From assembly GCA_016178015.1 (NCBI GenBank), contig JACOUB010000019.1, positions 1 through 64,000 on the forward strand: 64,000 nt of DNA, read 5' to 3'. Origin of the DNA: Methylocystis sp. Lineage in GTDB: Bacteria > Pseudomonadota > Alphaproteobacteria > Rhizobiales > Beijerinckiaceae. The position numbers and the translations under genes were made by a program. Positions 12,657 to 21,074 of the stretch are shown here, in pieces. The notes beneath the pieces were generated by a model. That model saw only the letters and a program-made list of their open reading frames with translations. It searched no databases and was not told the DNA's origin. The number at the start of each line of letters is the position of its first letter. The stretch's first letter is position 1.

Positions 12657-12896
12657 ATGTCGCTGGCAGACAAGTTCGACGATCATTCAGAACCGGCTTT
12701 CACGCGCAACTTTGATCCCGAGTCGGCTCGCAGGCAGCTGCGCGTATCTTTGGTCCTGGTCGTGGCGATGGCCTTTGCGGCCTTCGTTCTGGGTTTCGCG
12801 TTGCCGCTCAACGCCCCGCATTCCTCGCGGGTGACGCCCGTCACGACCGACAGTGGCGATTTTTCCGGCAGGCTCGTGACGATCAACGAGCGGTGA
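12657..12896 (+). CDS. Small single-TM hypothetical protein (79 aa)
   Basis: MSLADKFDDHSEPAFTRNFDPESARRQLRVSLVLVVAMAFAAFVLGFALPLNAPHSS; SD-like gggggag upstream. Confidence 0.5.
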   Translation: MSLADKFDDHSEPAFTRNFDPESARRQLRVSLVLVVAMAFAAFVLGFALPLNAPHSSRVTPVTTDSGDFSGRLVTINER

Positions 12897-13070
12897 ACCT
12901 CGCCGTCTCAGTGGCGCGCTTTCCGGCCGAGGGCTGACGCCAACAGTGCGTAACGCGGAGCGGTTGGGCGCGAGGGCGATTTGGCTTGAGGTCGTCCACC
13001 TCTCCAACCTTCTCCCTCAGGGCTACGGGAACCACACATCTTTTGGGCGGGCGGTTCGGCTGGGCGCGAA

Positions 13071-13263
13071 CCCTTCTCCCGCAACGCGGGAGAAGGTGGC
13101 CCGGCGAAGCCGGGTCGGATGAGGGCCGGCGCCGCCCGCCGAAACGACGCAGAATAAGCGGCCCGAGCCCTGCACAAGACCCGTAGGCGAGGCAAATCGC
13201 AAGCGCCCTCATCCGACCCTCGCTGACGCGAGGGCCACCTTCTCCCGTTTTACGGGAGAAGGA
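13071..13263. repeat. About 190-bp composite palindromic repeat, copy 2
   Basis: Same organisation as 4711-4897. Confidence 0.85.
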
Positions 13264-13284
13264 ATGCGCGCCGCGCCGAACTGG

Positions 13285-13908
13285 TTATTTCGGCGCTGGC
13301 GGCTTGTCCATCGCCGGCGCGCATGGGTTCATGTGCTGATGGTCCATCTGATGGTGCTCGTGACCGCTGGGCGGCGCAGCGCCGGACGTGTCCTTGCCAT
13401 GCGCTTTTTCCCAACGCTGCATCGCCTGCGCGTCATGAGCGCGCTTGGCGTCGGGCGCCTCGATCGACGCGTCGATCGTCACTTCGCCCGCCTTTTCAAA
13501 CACCAGGGTGAGCTCCAATCCCCAGCCGACCTGTAGATATTTCTTGATGTCGAGAAGAGCCACGTGCGGGCCGCCGGGCTTGAGCGTCAGCTTCTTCTTC
13601 GGCGGAATGACCAGCGCATCGGCCGCCTTGTCCTCGTGGGCGCCGACATAAATCGCGGTCCTGCCGACAGCGGCGGCTTTGACGCCCACCAACTTGTCCG
13701 GCGTCGCGCCTTTATTAGAGATAAGAGCGAACAAATAAGCCGTGGTTTCGCCCTCCTTGGGGGCGCGCAGCCAAGGATGTTCGACCTTGACCTCGCCCAC
13801 CGTGTATTCGTGAGCCGAAGCGGGCCACTGCGGGGCCAGCAAAGCGAACGCCGCTCCGCCCAACACCGAACCGCCGCCCACCAGTAGATCGCGCCGCCTG
13901 ATTGTCAT
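13285..13908 (-). CDS. PCuAC-domain copper chaperone (PmoF-like) with Tat-like signal and His/Met-rich tail
   Basis: MTIRRRDLLVGGGSVLGGAAFALLAPQWPASA/HEYTVGEVKVEHPWLRAPKEGETTAYLFALISNKGATPDKLVGV...LTLKPGGPHVALLDIKK...SGHEHHQMDHQHMNPCAPAM. Confidence 0.82.
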   Translation of the reverse strand: MTIRRRDLLVGGGSVLGGAAFALLAPQWPASAHEYTVGEVKVEHPWLRAPKEGETTAYLFALISNKGATPDKLVGVKAAAVGRTAIYVGAHEDKAADALVIPPKKKLTLKPGGPHVALLDIKKYLQVGWGLELTLVFEKAGEVTIDASIEAPDAKRAHDAQAMQRWEKAHGKDTSGAAPPSGHEHHQMDHQHMNPCAPAMDKPPAPK

Positions 13909-13945
13909 CGTCCTCTCCGTTGGCTCATCGAATGTCTCGCCGCAT

Positions 13946-14060
13946 TAGAGCAGGTCCCGAAAAAGTTGACAGACTTTTTCGATCAGGACCTGCTCCAACT
14001 TTTTGATTTTGAGCGAATCCTTATCGATCACGCGATTCCGCGTGATCGGGATGCGCTCTA
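13946..14060. repeat. Palindromic repeat (gagcaggtcccgaaaaagttgacagactttttcg...), copy 1
   Basis: Near-identical to 20115-20228; forms three consecutive stem-loops. Confidence 0.85.
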
Positions 14061-14171
14061 AACGCCATCTTGTCGCACTCTTGGACGCAAACCACAATGC
14101 TTTCGGTCAGGCTCGAAAGGTTGCGCCGAAGCGGCGCACAAATCACCACTTTTCCGCCCTGCTCCGGCGCA

Positions 14172-16127
14172 TCAATGCGAATGGAGATTGATCTTCACCA
14201 CGGGCTCCGACGCCGTCAGCGCGATTTGCGCGCGCAACTGCGCGACGCTCCCGTCGTCCGACGCGAAATGCCTGAACCGCGCGCGAACATATCCCGAGCG
14301 GTCGACGAGAAAATGCCCTTCGGGAATTTCTTGCGCGTAGAGCTCGTTCGGATAGCGGTTGATCACCGAATAGGCGGCCTCGACGGCCTTGGGATGAACG
14401 GCCTCGATCCTTTTGGCTTTGGCCGGGCAATCGCCCTCGTAAATGGTCACGTGGCGCGCGCCAGCGGCCTGCACGGCGTCGCGCGCCAACTCCAGGCTGG
14501 CCGCCAGCTCGCCGCCCCGTTCGGCCTGCGCGGCGTCGCTCGCCTGCTCCTGACGGGCCGCCACCTTGTTCGCTCCTTCCTGAACGCGGCAATGCGCAAA
14601 TGAAATCAGCGTCGGCACGCCGCGCAGACTTATCAAAGTCGTAAGCCGGCCCGCGGGGTCGACCAACGCGAAATCGGGCGCGACCAGCCATTGAATGACC
14701 CCCTTGGGGCCGAGAAACCGAGACTGGTTGGTGTAGGACAGCACCAACAGAAAGTTGATGACGTCCCATCGATCGTCCGGCGTCAGCTGGTCGGCGAAAG
14801 GCGGCATGACTCCGGTCGAGCCGCCGAAGGTCAGCCAATGGAAAATATCGCCGATCGTGTGCGTTCCAACATGCGGCGCGGTGAGGTCGGCGGGCGGCGT
14901 CTTGAGGTCCTTGGCCAGCGGCCCATTGGCTTCGCCCATCGGGCCGTGACAGGCCACGCAGCTTGCTTGAAACAAATCATAGCCGCGCAGGATCGATTCC
15001 GCCGTATAGTCCTCGGTCGGATCATTAAAGGTGTCGGGATAGGCCTGCACCGACAGCGAAACAGTCAGACAAACGAGGGAGGCGAGCGCCGCCGCCGGGG
15101 TGGCGATGCGACGCCAACCGCGGATGCGCGGCGTCCACCATGCGGCCGCCGCCCCGATGAGCAGAGTGAGCCCCGCCACCCCCCACCACCAGACGTCGCT
15201 CCACATCGGGACCTTATAGCCCCAGGTCGCCTTGTATGAGATGCGGAAGGGGAGCGGCCAGTAAAGATCGTTCTCGTGCGAGGCCGGCGTGATGACGGCG
15301 ATCCATCCGGCGATGAACAACAGCGCCACGCCGAACGCGGCTTCCGCCGCGCCGACCTTCGCATACCATTCGAGACGGAACCCCGGTCCCGGGTCGCGCG
15401 TCAAATAGCGCGCCAACGCCAAGGCGAGGAGCAGAACCGCACACAGAAAGGCAAGCTTGAGAGTGAGCAGGCGCCCATAAGGCGTCGCGAGAAGATTTGG
15501 GAAACTCGCGACATTTTCCCAGGCCAGCGCCAGACCGCTGAACAGGACGACCGCCATCGCGATTTTGGCGATGCGCGACCAGCGCTCGGCCAGACGACGC
15601 GCGACCTCCGGCGGCTTTCCGCGCGCCGTCAACATCCACCACACGAGGCCCAACAGCCCGCCGAACCAGGTCAATCCGGCCGCGGTATGAATTAGAAAAC
15701 CCACCTGGGTGTAAACGGGAAGACTGTCGTCGATGGCGTGGCCGGTCACCGAAACCGCGGCGATGACGGAGACCCCGGACCACAGCGCGGCGCGATCCAG
15801 CCACAGCGAATTCAAAAACAGCCGCAGCGCCGCCAAGGCGGCGAACATCAGCGCCAGAACTTGCGTGGCGACCCACGCCTTGCCGACGACCGTGCCGAAC
15901 GTGAACTCCACCAACGTCGAAAAATCGATCGGCTTCGGCTCAGCGATGATATTGCGCGCAATGGCCGCGATCAAGAAGAAGCCAAAGACGGCGCGCACCA
16001 AAGCCAGGATAGCGACAGCCGGCTTGAATCTGGCTCCGTCTTCGCCGATCAGCCGCGGCAGGAACAACAAACCCACCGCAAGAGCGGCCGGGGCGCTCTC
16101 TAAAAAGCGAAGCGTCGCCAATCCCAT
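14172..16127 (-). CDS. copD: CopD-family copper resistance membrane protein fused to a cytochrome c domain and a C-terminal thioredoxin-like domain
   Basis: Multi-TM CopD-like N-terminus (WVATQVLALMFAALAALRLFLNSLWLDRAALWSG...GLTWFGGLLGLVWWML), CxxCH heme motif (FQASCVACHGPMGEANGPLAKDL), C-terminal LRGVPTLISFAHCRVQEG...GHFLVDRSGYVRARF. Confidence 0.8.
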   Translation of the reverse strand: MGLATLRFLESAPAALAVGLLFLPRLIGEDGARFKPAVAILALVRAVFGFFLIAAIARNIIAEPKPIDFSTLVEFTFGTVVGKAWVATQVLALMFAALAALRLFLNSLWLDRAALWSGVSVIAAVSVTGHAIDDSLPVYTQVGFLIHTAAGLTWFGGLLGLVWWMLTARGKPPEVARRLAERWSRIAKIAMAVVLFSGLALAWENVASFPNLLATPYGRLLTLKLAFLCAVLLLALALARYLTRDPGPGFRLEWYAKVGAAEAAFGVALLFIAGWIAVITPASHENDLYWPLPFRISYKATWGYKVPMWSDVWWWGVAGLTLLIGAAAAWWTPRIRGWRRIATPAAALASLVCLTVSLSVQAYPDTFNDPTEDYTAESILRGYDLFQASCVACHGPMGEANGPLAKDLKTPPADLTAPHVGTHTIGDIFHWLTFGGSTGVMPPFADQLTPDDRWDVINFLLVLSYTNQSRFLGPKGVIQWLVAPDFALVDPAGRLTTLISLRGVPTLISFAHCRVQEGANKVAARQEQASDAAQAERGGELAASLELARDAVQAAGARHVTIYEGDCPAKAKRIEAVHPKAVEAAYSVINRYPNELYAQEIPEGHFLVDRSGYVRARFRHFASDDGSVAQLRAQIALTASEPVVKINLHSH

Positions 16128-16216
16128 TTTCTGCTTCCGCTACTCGCTCACAACAGGGACGGAAACAAGCGCCGCCATGACGCCATGGGACGACGCCATG
16201 GGGCTGCGCCGCGACA

Positions 16217-16585
16217 TCACTGCGGGGCGTCCACAGTGAACTCGTAATTGCCTTCCACGATGTGTCCGTCTGTGGAAAGCACGCGGTATTTCACCACGTA
16301 GCGGCCGGGCGCGAGCGTGGGCGCGTCGAGCGTCAGTTCGCGCGGCGTCTCCGGCTTGCCGACCGCGCCCTCGGCGAGGATTTTGCCGTCGGCGCCTTGG
16401 ATGGTGAGGTTCGAGTAAGGCGGCTCGACGCCGCCGCCGAAGCGCAGCTTGACCGTCTTGGGCGGCGTCGCGACATGATCCTTGGAAGACGGGCTCGCTT
16501 CGACGAGAAACGAGTGGCTGAGCGCAGGCGCAGCGCCCGCCCAGAGGAATGCGGCCGCCAGTCCCGCGCCAACAAACAGTCTCAT
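16217..16585 (-). CDS. copC: CopC-family periplasmic copper-binding protein
   Basis: MRLFVGAGLAAAFLWAGAAPALS/HSFLVEASPSSKDHVATPPKTVKLRFGGGVEP...YVVKYRVLSTDGHIVEGNYEFTVD. Confidence 0.9.
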   Translation of the reverse strand: MRLFVGAGLAAAFLWAGAAPALSHSFLVEASPSSKDHVATPPKTVKLRFGGGVEPPYSNLTIQGADGKILAEGAVGKPETPRELTLDAPTLAPGRYVVKYRVLSTDGHIVEGNYEFTVDAPQ

Positions 16586-16667
16586 CCTCACGTCCTCCCC
16601 AATATTTTCGTCGAACATCGTTCGGCTTTAACGAACATGTTGCATCGCGAAGCGCCGCTTCAGGGCC

Positions 16668-17267
16668 TCATGCGTCCATGGCCGGCGCGACCTTTGGCCC
16701 CGGATTGTTATGCTTCCAATAGGCGGCGACCATGAGTCCGACCAAGATCACGCCCAAGAAAGGCGAAACGTATTTCCACAGGGTCTGCCCAACCATGAAC
16801 TTGAACTGCGCGGACTCCTTCGCGCCGTTTGGCCGCTGGATGGTCACCATACCAATGTAATGGCCGTTCTCCTTAAAGTCGTGCTCGAAGTTGAAAGTGC
16901 CGGTTTTATATGTCTGGAACGGCCGAAGCACCTCGGTCAGAGGCCCGAGGTCGGCGCCCGCCGCAACAGGCGTCAACGGATCCCTGATGATGCGGACCTC
17001 GATCGGCAAATCGCGAAAACTCGGCGAAGCCAGATCGAACACCAGGATCGTCTTGCCGGTGGACGGGAATTCTTCGCAAAATTCGCTGTGCGAGGCGCCC
17101 GGTTGATAGGCGGTGATGTGGATCATTTCATATCCGAACATCACCATGCACATGTTTCCCATGGTCATCGCCTCAGGGCCGTCGCCGCCCGCCGCCAGAG
17201 ACCTCGGAGCTCCAGGAAGGAGCAAGAAAGCGCCGAATAAGGACGCCATCACGGCACGCCAAATCAT
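16668..17267 (-). CDS. pmoD: PmoD-like periplasmic CuA-type copper protein with C-terminal TM anchor
   Basis: MTMGNMCMVMFGYEMIHITAYQPGASHSEFCEEFPSTGKTILVFDL (Met/Cys motif), C-terminal TM FLGVILVGLMVAAYWKHN; downstream of pmoB, same strand. Confidence 0.78.
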   Translation of the reverse strand: MIWRAVMASLFGAFLLLPGAPRSLAAGGDGPEAMTMGNMCMVMFGYEMIHITAYQPGASHSEFCEEFPSTGKTILVFDLASPSFRDLPIEVRIIRDPLTPVAAGADLGPLTEVLRPFQTYKTGTFNFEHDFKENGHYIGMVTIQRPNGAKESAQFKFMVGQTLWKYVSPFLGVILVGLMVAAYWKHNNPGPKVAPAMDA

Positions 17268-17336
17268 CGTTCCTGTTTCCTTCTCCCCATGTGCCGACGC
17301 CTTCGACGAGGCTCATTTGCCGTCGCGGCCCCGAAC

Positions 17337-17407
17337 GCGAAATCGCTTTAAATCGAATCGCGACTTCGTTCTAGCTCTTTGTTTCGGCGCATGATCTTTT
17401 TTTAAAA
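17337..17407. repeat. Partial palindromic repeat (gcgaaatcg.tt.aaa...aatcgcg...tttc...gcatgatctt), copy upstream of pmoD
   Basis: Shares arms with 8363-8440 upstream of sodB. Confidence 0.5.
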
Positions 17408-17573
17408 CGTCGGCCGCCCGCAAACCTCGCGCTCGCAACAAACCGCTGTTTTTCTTCATCCTCGATCAGTCGTCACCCCCTCACCCGCCGTCGTTCGAGA
17501 AAGGTTGGCGGCCGCTGTGGCGTCGAGCATGGGCGGCTGGGGGCGTCGGCGCCGCAACAAAAACGGGCGCCCC

Positions 17574-17607
17574 AAACAAAAACAAGCGCGCCCCCGCGTG
17601 CGGGGGG
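17574..17607 (-). terminator. Rho-independent terminator downstream of pmoB
   Basis: On minus strand: ccccccgcacgcgggggcgcgc followed by ttgtttttgttt. Confidence 0.6.
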
Positions 17608-17620
17608 CTGGAAGGCGCGG

Positions 17621-17646
17621 CGGCCGGACCATTGCTGGTCCGGCCG
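17621..17646 (-). terminator. Perfect 11-bp stem hairpin between pmoB stop and the terminator
   Basis: cggccggacca-ttgc-tggtccggccg; no T-run of its own. Confidence 0.5.
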
Positions 17647-17696
17647 GGCAGTTGGCGTTTGATCGGTTATCTTAAGTTTGGATCAGGGCAAGCCGA

Positions 17697-18998
17697 TCAG
17701 GGCATGTCGCCTGCGACGAACTTGGGAATCACCGGGCCGCCGATTTCAGCGGCGTAGCGCTTGCCGCTCGGCGTGAAGAAGAACACCAGGCCGCCGATCT
17801 GGCTGTCGGTGTCGTAAGCCAAGTCCGACAAGCGCTCGATGTCCCAGCGGGCGTCTTGGATCTTGACCACGATGGTCTTGGTCTCGCCGGGCGCGATCGG
17901 GGCTGGATCCACCGAAACGCCGCGATCGGCCAAGAGATAGTCGGGGAAGTCGGGCTTGGTCGTAAACACGTCCGGGTTGAGGAAGCGCAAGCCCGCCGCG
18001 GTGTATTCGCCGAGCCGGATCGGCTCGTCGGTTTTGTTGGCGACCTCCACGTTGATCGTCAGCTCGCGGCCCGGAACCTTGTAGACGCCGCCCTTCAGAT
18101 CGACCGTCACCTGCTTGGGCCCGACGCCGGCGGTGCCTTCCGTTTCGATCGGCGTCAGCGGCTTCAACAGACCGGCCTGCAACGGGATGGTGCGCGGGAA
18201 GGCGCTGTTGGTCATGGCGTAGGCGACGATGGTCACCAGGATGGTGACGGCCAGCACGATCGCGCCGATGCGACGGTCGTTGTCGTTGACCGCTTGCTCC
18301 TCGCGGCCTTCGGCGACGCGCAAGTAGGAGGCGATGATCCCCTTCTTGAAGAACCAATAGAGAATCCACGCCGCGCCAGCGATCAGCCACGGCATATGCC
18401 AGGCGTAGATGCGGCCGATGCCATAGGTCTCCAGATCGACCGTGGTGCCGTCAAGCAGCGTGATCGGATCTTTGAAGTCGGCCATGTCGCCCTTGATCTC
18501 GATCCATTGGCCCGGACCGACGATCGGCCCGCCGCCTTCGACGTTGATCTGCGCGTGGACATGCCAGCGGCCGGCGCGGCGCCCTTTCAGATTGATGTGG
18601 AAGGCGTAGTCCTTGCCGGGAACCAGCGACACCGAACGCGGTGCGAACTGATCGCCGAAATACTGCGCCGTGCGCACCAGAACCGGACCCGGCTCGCCCG
18701 GGTTCAGGAACGAAATGCGCGGGTTGGCCACCGCCTGCGGCCACGCCGAGAAGATGTGGACCTTGCCCTCCAGGACCATTTCCTCGTTGACGTTGATCGA
18801 GGTCTTCGACCATTTGAAGTCGTACCAGTTCAGCGTGCGCATGCGCAAGAACGCTTGCTGCGACTTCTCGCCGTGCGCCTCGGCGGGAGCGATAGCCCCC
18901 ATCGTCGCCACGACGGCCGCGGCCATCCCCAGGGCCATCAGTTGCGCGACGCGCCGCGTCGCCAACCGGGCCAATGTTTCGAATATCGACGTTTTCAT
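17697..18998 (-). CDS. pmoB: Particulate methane monooxygenase subunit B
   Basis: Signal peptide ...APAEA/HGEKSQQAFLRMRTLNWYDFKWSKTSINVNEEMVLEGKVHIFSAWPQAV...WHVHAQINVEGGGPIVGPGQWIEI; follows pmoC-pmoA. Confidence 0.97.
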   Translation of the reverse strand: MKTSIFETLARLATRRVAQLMALGMAAAVVATMGAIAPAEAHGEKSQQAFLRMRTLNWYDFKWSKTSINVNEEMVLEGKVHIFSAWPQAVANPRISFLNPGEPGPVLVRTAQYFGDQFAPRSVSLVPGKDYAFHINLKGRRAGRWHVHAQINVEGGGPIVGPGQWIEIKGDMADFKDPITLLDGTTVDLETYGIGRIYAWHMPWLIAGAAWILYWFFKKGIIASYLRVAEGREEQAVNDNDRRIGAIVLAVTILVTIVAYAMTNSAFPRTIPLQAGLLKPLTPIETEGTAGVGPKQVTVDLKGGVYKVPGRELTINVEVANKTDEPIRLGEYTAAGLRFLNPDVFTTKPDFPDYLLADRGVSVDPAPIAPGETKTIVVKIQDARWDIERLSDLAYDTDSQIGGLVFFFTPSGKRYAAEIGGPVIPKFVAGDMP

Positions 18999-19130
18999 TG
19001 AACCAACCTCCCAGGTTTTCTTCTCTTTGTAAGGCGCGCGCTGCCTGCGCGGCCTTGTTGTCGGTTGACGAGGGCGCCGAGGTTGCACGCGCGGCGCCCG
19101 CGACTTTGTCTTTTTTAGACAACTTGGCCG

Positions 19131-19892
19131 TCAGACCTTGGCGATGATCTTGGTGGTCGAGTACCATTTGCCCATGAACCACCACAGGAAATACACCAGC
19201 ATCGAGACGAAGCCCGAGAAGAACGCCGCCACCGGCACCACGTCCTTGCCGAAGGTGCGCAGCGTGCCGCGCTCGACGATGCGGATGTATTCGGGCATCG
19301 ACGTGCGCACGAAGTGGAAGCCGATCAGGTCGGCGAGCGTCATCAGCTGGCCATTCTGATCGGTCGCCTGATGGAAGGCGGCGATCACCGGCCAGTTGTT
19401 GGGATAAAACAACAGGCCCCACCCCAGCGAGCCGACGATCGCGGTGATCATGTAGCTGCCCGACAGCAGAAGCACGATGTCCAGCCACAGCGCCGGAACG
19501 ATCAGCGCCGACGGGAACACCTCATTGATCGGGAAATAGGTCCAACCCCAGAAGTTCACGTAGCGGTTGATCCACTCGCCGATCAGCAAGCCCAGCACCA
19601 CGAAGGTGGCGCCGAACGGCAGACGGAAGTTCTCCCACCAGAACGCTTGCGACGCGGCCGCGAAGGTCACGCCCAGGATGGGCACCACCGTCGGCCACAT
19701 GCGGCGATCCTTCCAATCCACCCAGAAGTCCCAGTCGCCCGCCGTCAGCATGAAGTGGATGTGATAGCCGCCCAGGCAGGCCAGAAACACGAGGGTGAGA
19801 ATCAGCCAGTCGGAAACCTGTACGCACCCCGCCGCCTCGGCGATGGAGTGGAAAGGACCGATCGCCCCTCCGCTTTTCGATTGTGACATCAC
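19131..19892 (-). CDS. pmoA: Particulate methane monooxygenase subunit A
   Basis: MLTAGDWDFWVDWKDRRMWPTVVPILGVTFAAASQAFWWENFRLPFGATF...GEWINRYVNFWGWTYFPINEVFPSALIVPALWLD...GFHFVRTSMPEYIRIVERGTLRTFGKDVVPVAAFFSGF. Likely starts at the second Met (MSQSKSG, 19889). Confidence 0.97.
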   Translation of the reverse strand: MMSQSKSGGAIGPFHSIAEAAGCVQVSDWLILTLVFLACLGGYHIHFMLTAGDWDFWVDWKDRRMWPTVVPILGVTFAAASQAFWWENFRLPFGATFVVLGLLIGEWINRYVNFWGWTYFPINEVFPSALIVPALWLDIVLLLSGSYMITAIVGSLGWGLLFYPNNWPVIAAFHQATDQNGQLMTLADLIGFHFVRTSMPEYIRIVERGTLRTFGKDVVPVAAFFSGFVSMLVYFLWWFMGKWYSTTKIIAKV

Positions 19893-20114
19893 TCTTCTCC
19901 TTGGTGTCTACCCGGCTCTCTTCCGCCGGATTTGTCGATTTGGATTTGGACTTTGTCGAACTTGAAACGCCGCCCCCGTGATTTTAGCCTCCCGCGCGCT
20001 GCGCGCTTCTTCTCAAGTTGAACGGGCCGCCCCTTAGTTGATTGACGCAACGCTTTTTTAAGGAGCGGCCCAACCCGAGCCTTTGACGTTCACGGAGGAT
20101 GTTTGTCGTCGGCT

Positions 20115-20228
20115 AGAGCAGGTCCCGAAAAAGTTGACAGACTTTTTCGACGAGGACCTGCTCCAACTTATTGAGTTGGAGCGTATTCTTATCGATCAGG
20201 CGATTCCACCTGATCGGAATACGCTCTA
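20115..20228. repeat. Palindromic repeat (gagcaggtcccgaaaaagttgacagactttttcg...), copy 2, inside the pmoC-pmoA spacer
   Basis: Three stem-loops in tandem, near-identical to 13946-14060. Confidence 0.88.
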
Positions 20229-20279
20229 ACGTCCGCGCCGTTTGTCACCCGCGCGGGCGCCGGTTTCGACGAGCCTCGT

Positions 20280-21062
20280 TTAGGCCGCGCCCAACAGCGT
20301 CTTGACGCCCTCGGGGCCGATCAGCTCGCGGATGCGGTAGAGGATCTGCAGCACGACGCCGAACACGCCGAGCGCCATCCAGCCGAAGAACACGAAGCCC
20401 CAATGCAGCGGCGCGACGAACAGTTCCTCCATGAACCAGAAGGTGTGACCCCACTCGTTCAGGCCGACGTTCGGGATGATCATGAACGGGCCGACCGCGA
20501 CGATCAGGAAGGCCAGCGAGAAGCCCTTGGCGAAATAGGGAAGACGGGTCTTCGCATAGAAGAACGAGCCCACCGCCATGATCGAGTAGATCGGATAGCT
20601 CATGTAGAACTCGATGATGTGGCTCGGCGTGAAGTCCGTGTCGCGAATCACCGTCATGTGCCAGGTGCCGTCCTGCTCGGTAAAGAAGCTCGCGCCCCAG
20701 TAGATCGCCACGCCGTAGACCGTCAGCCACTGCAGCAGCACCATGTAGCGGCGCAGCTCCTCGCGCGGCTGCACGGCCGCCACGTTGCGGTCGCGGGTCT
20801 TCCACAGATAGCCGGCCAGGCCGAGGCCGGCGACCAGCTCCAGCGGAATCTCGGTCCACAGGATCGAGAGCCAGTAGGTCTGAAACTCCGGCGCAAACGA
20901 GTCGAGGCCGGCGCGCCAGCCGAAAATCTGCTCGTAAATGCGGATGAACAGATAGAAGACGCACAGGACGGCGGAGCCGATCCACATGCCCTTCAAATCC
21001 ACGATCGTTTCCGCGCCGGCGGCGGCCCCCGCCCGGGCGACTGTTGGCGTCGATAGACTCAT
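20280..21062 (-). CDS. pmoC: Particulate methane monooxygenase subunit C
   Basis: MSLSTPTVARAGAAAGAETIVDLKGMWIGSAVLCVFYLFIRIYEQIFGWRAGLDSFAPEFQTYWLSILWTEIPLE...HIIEFYMSYPIYSIMAVGSFFYAKTRLPYFAKG; SD ggaggaaac before ATG at 21062. Confidence 0.96.
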   Translation of the reverse strand: MSLSTPTVARAGAAAGAETIVDLKGMWIGSAVLCVFYLFIRIYEQIFGWRAGLDSFAPEFQTYWLSILWTEIPLELVAGLGLAGYLWKTRDRNVAAVQPREELRRYMVLLQWLTVYGVAIYWGASFFTEQDGTWHMTVIRDTDFTPSHIIEFYMSYPIYSIMAVGSFFYAKTRLPYFAKGFSLAFLIVAVGPFMIIPNVGLNEWGHTFWFMEELFVAPLHWGFVFFGWMALGVFGVVLQILYRIRELIGPEGVKTLLGAA

Positions 21063-21074
21063 TGTTTCCTCCAT

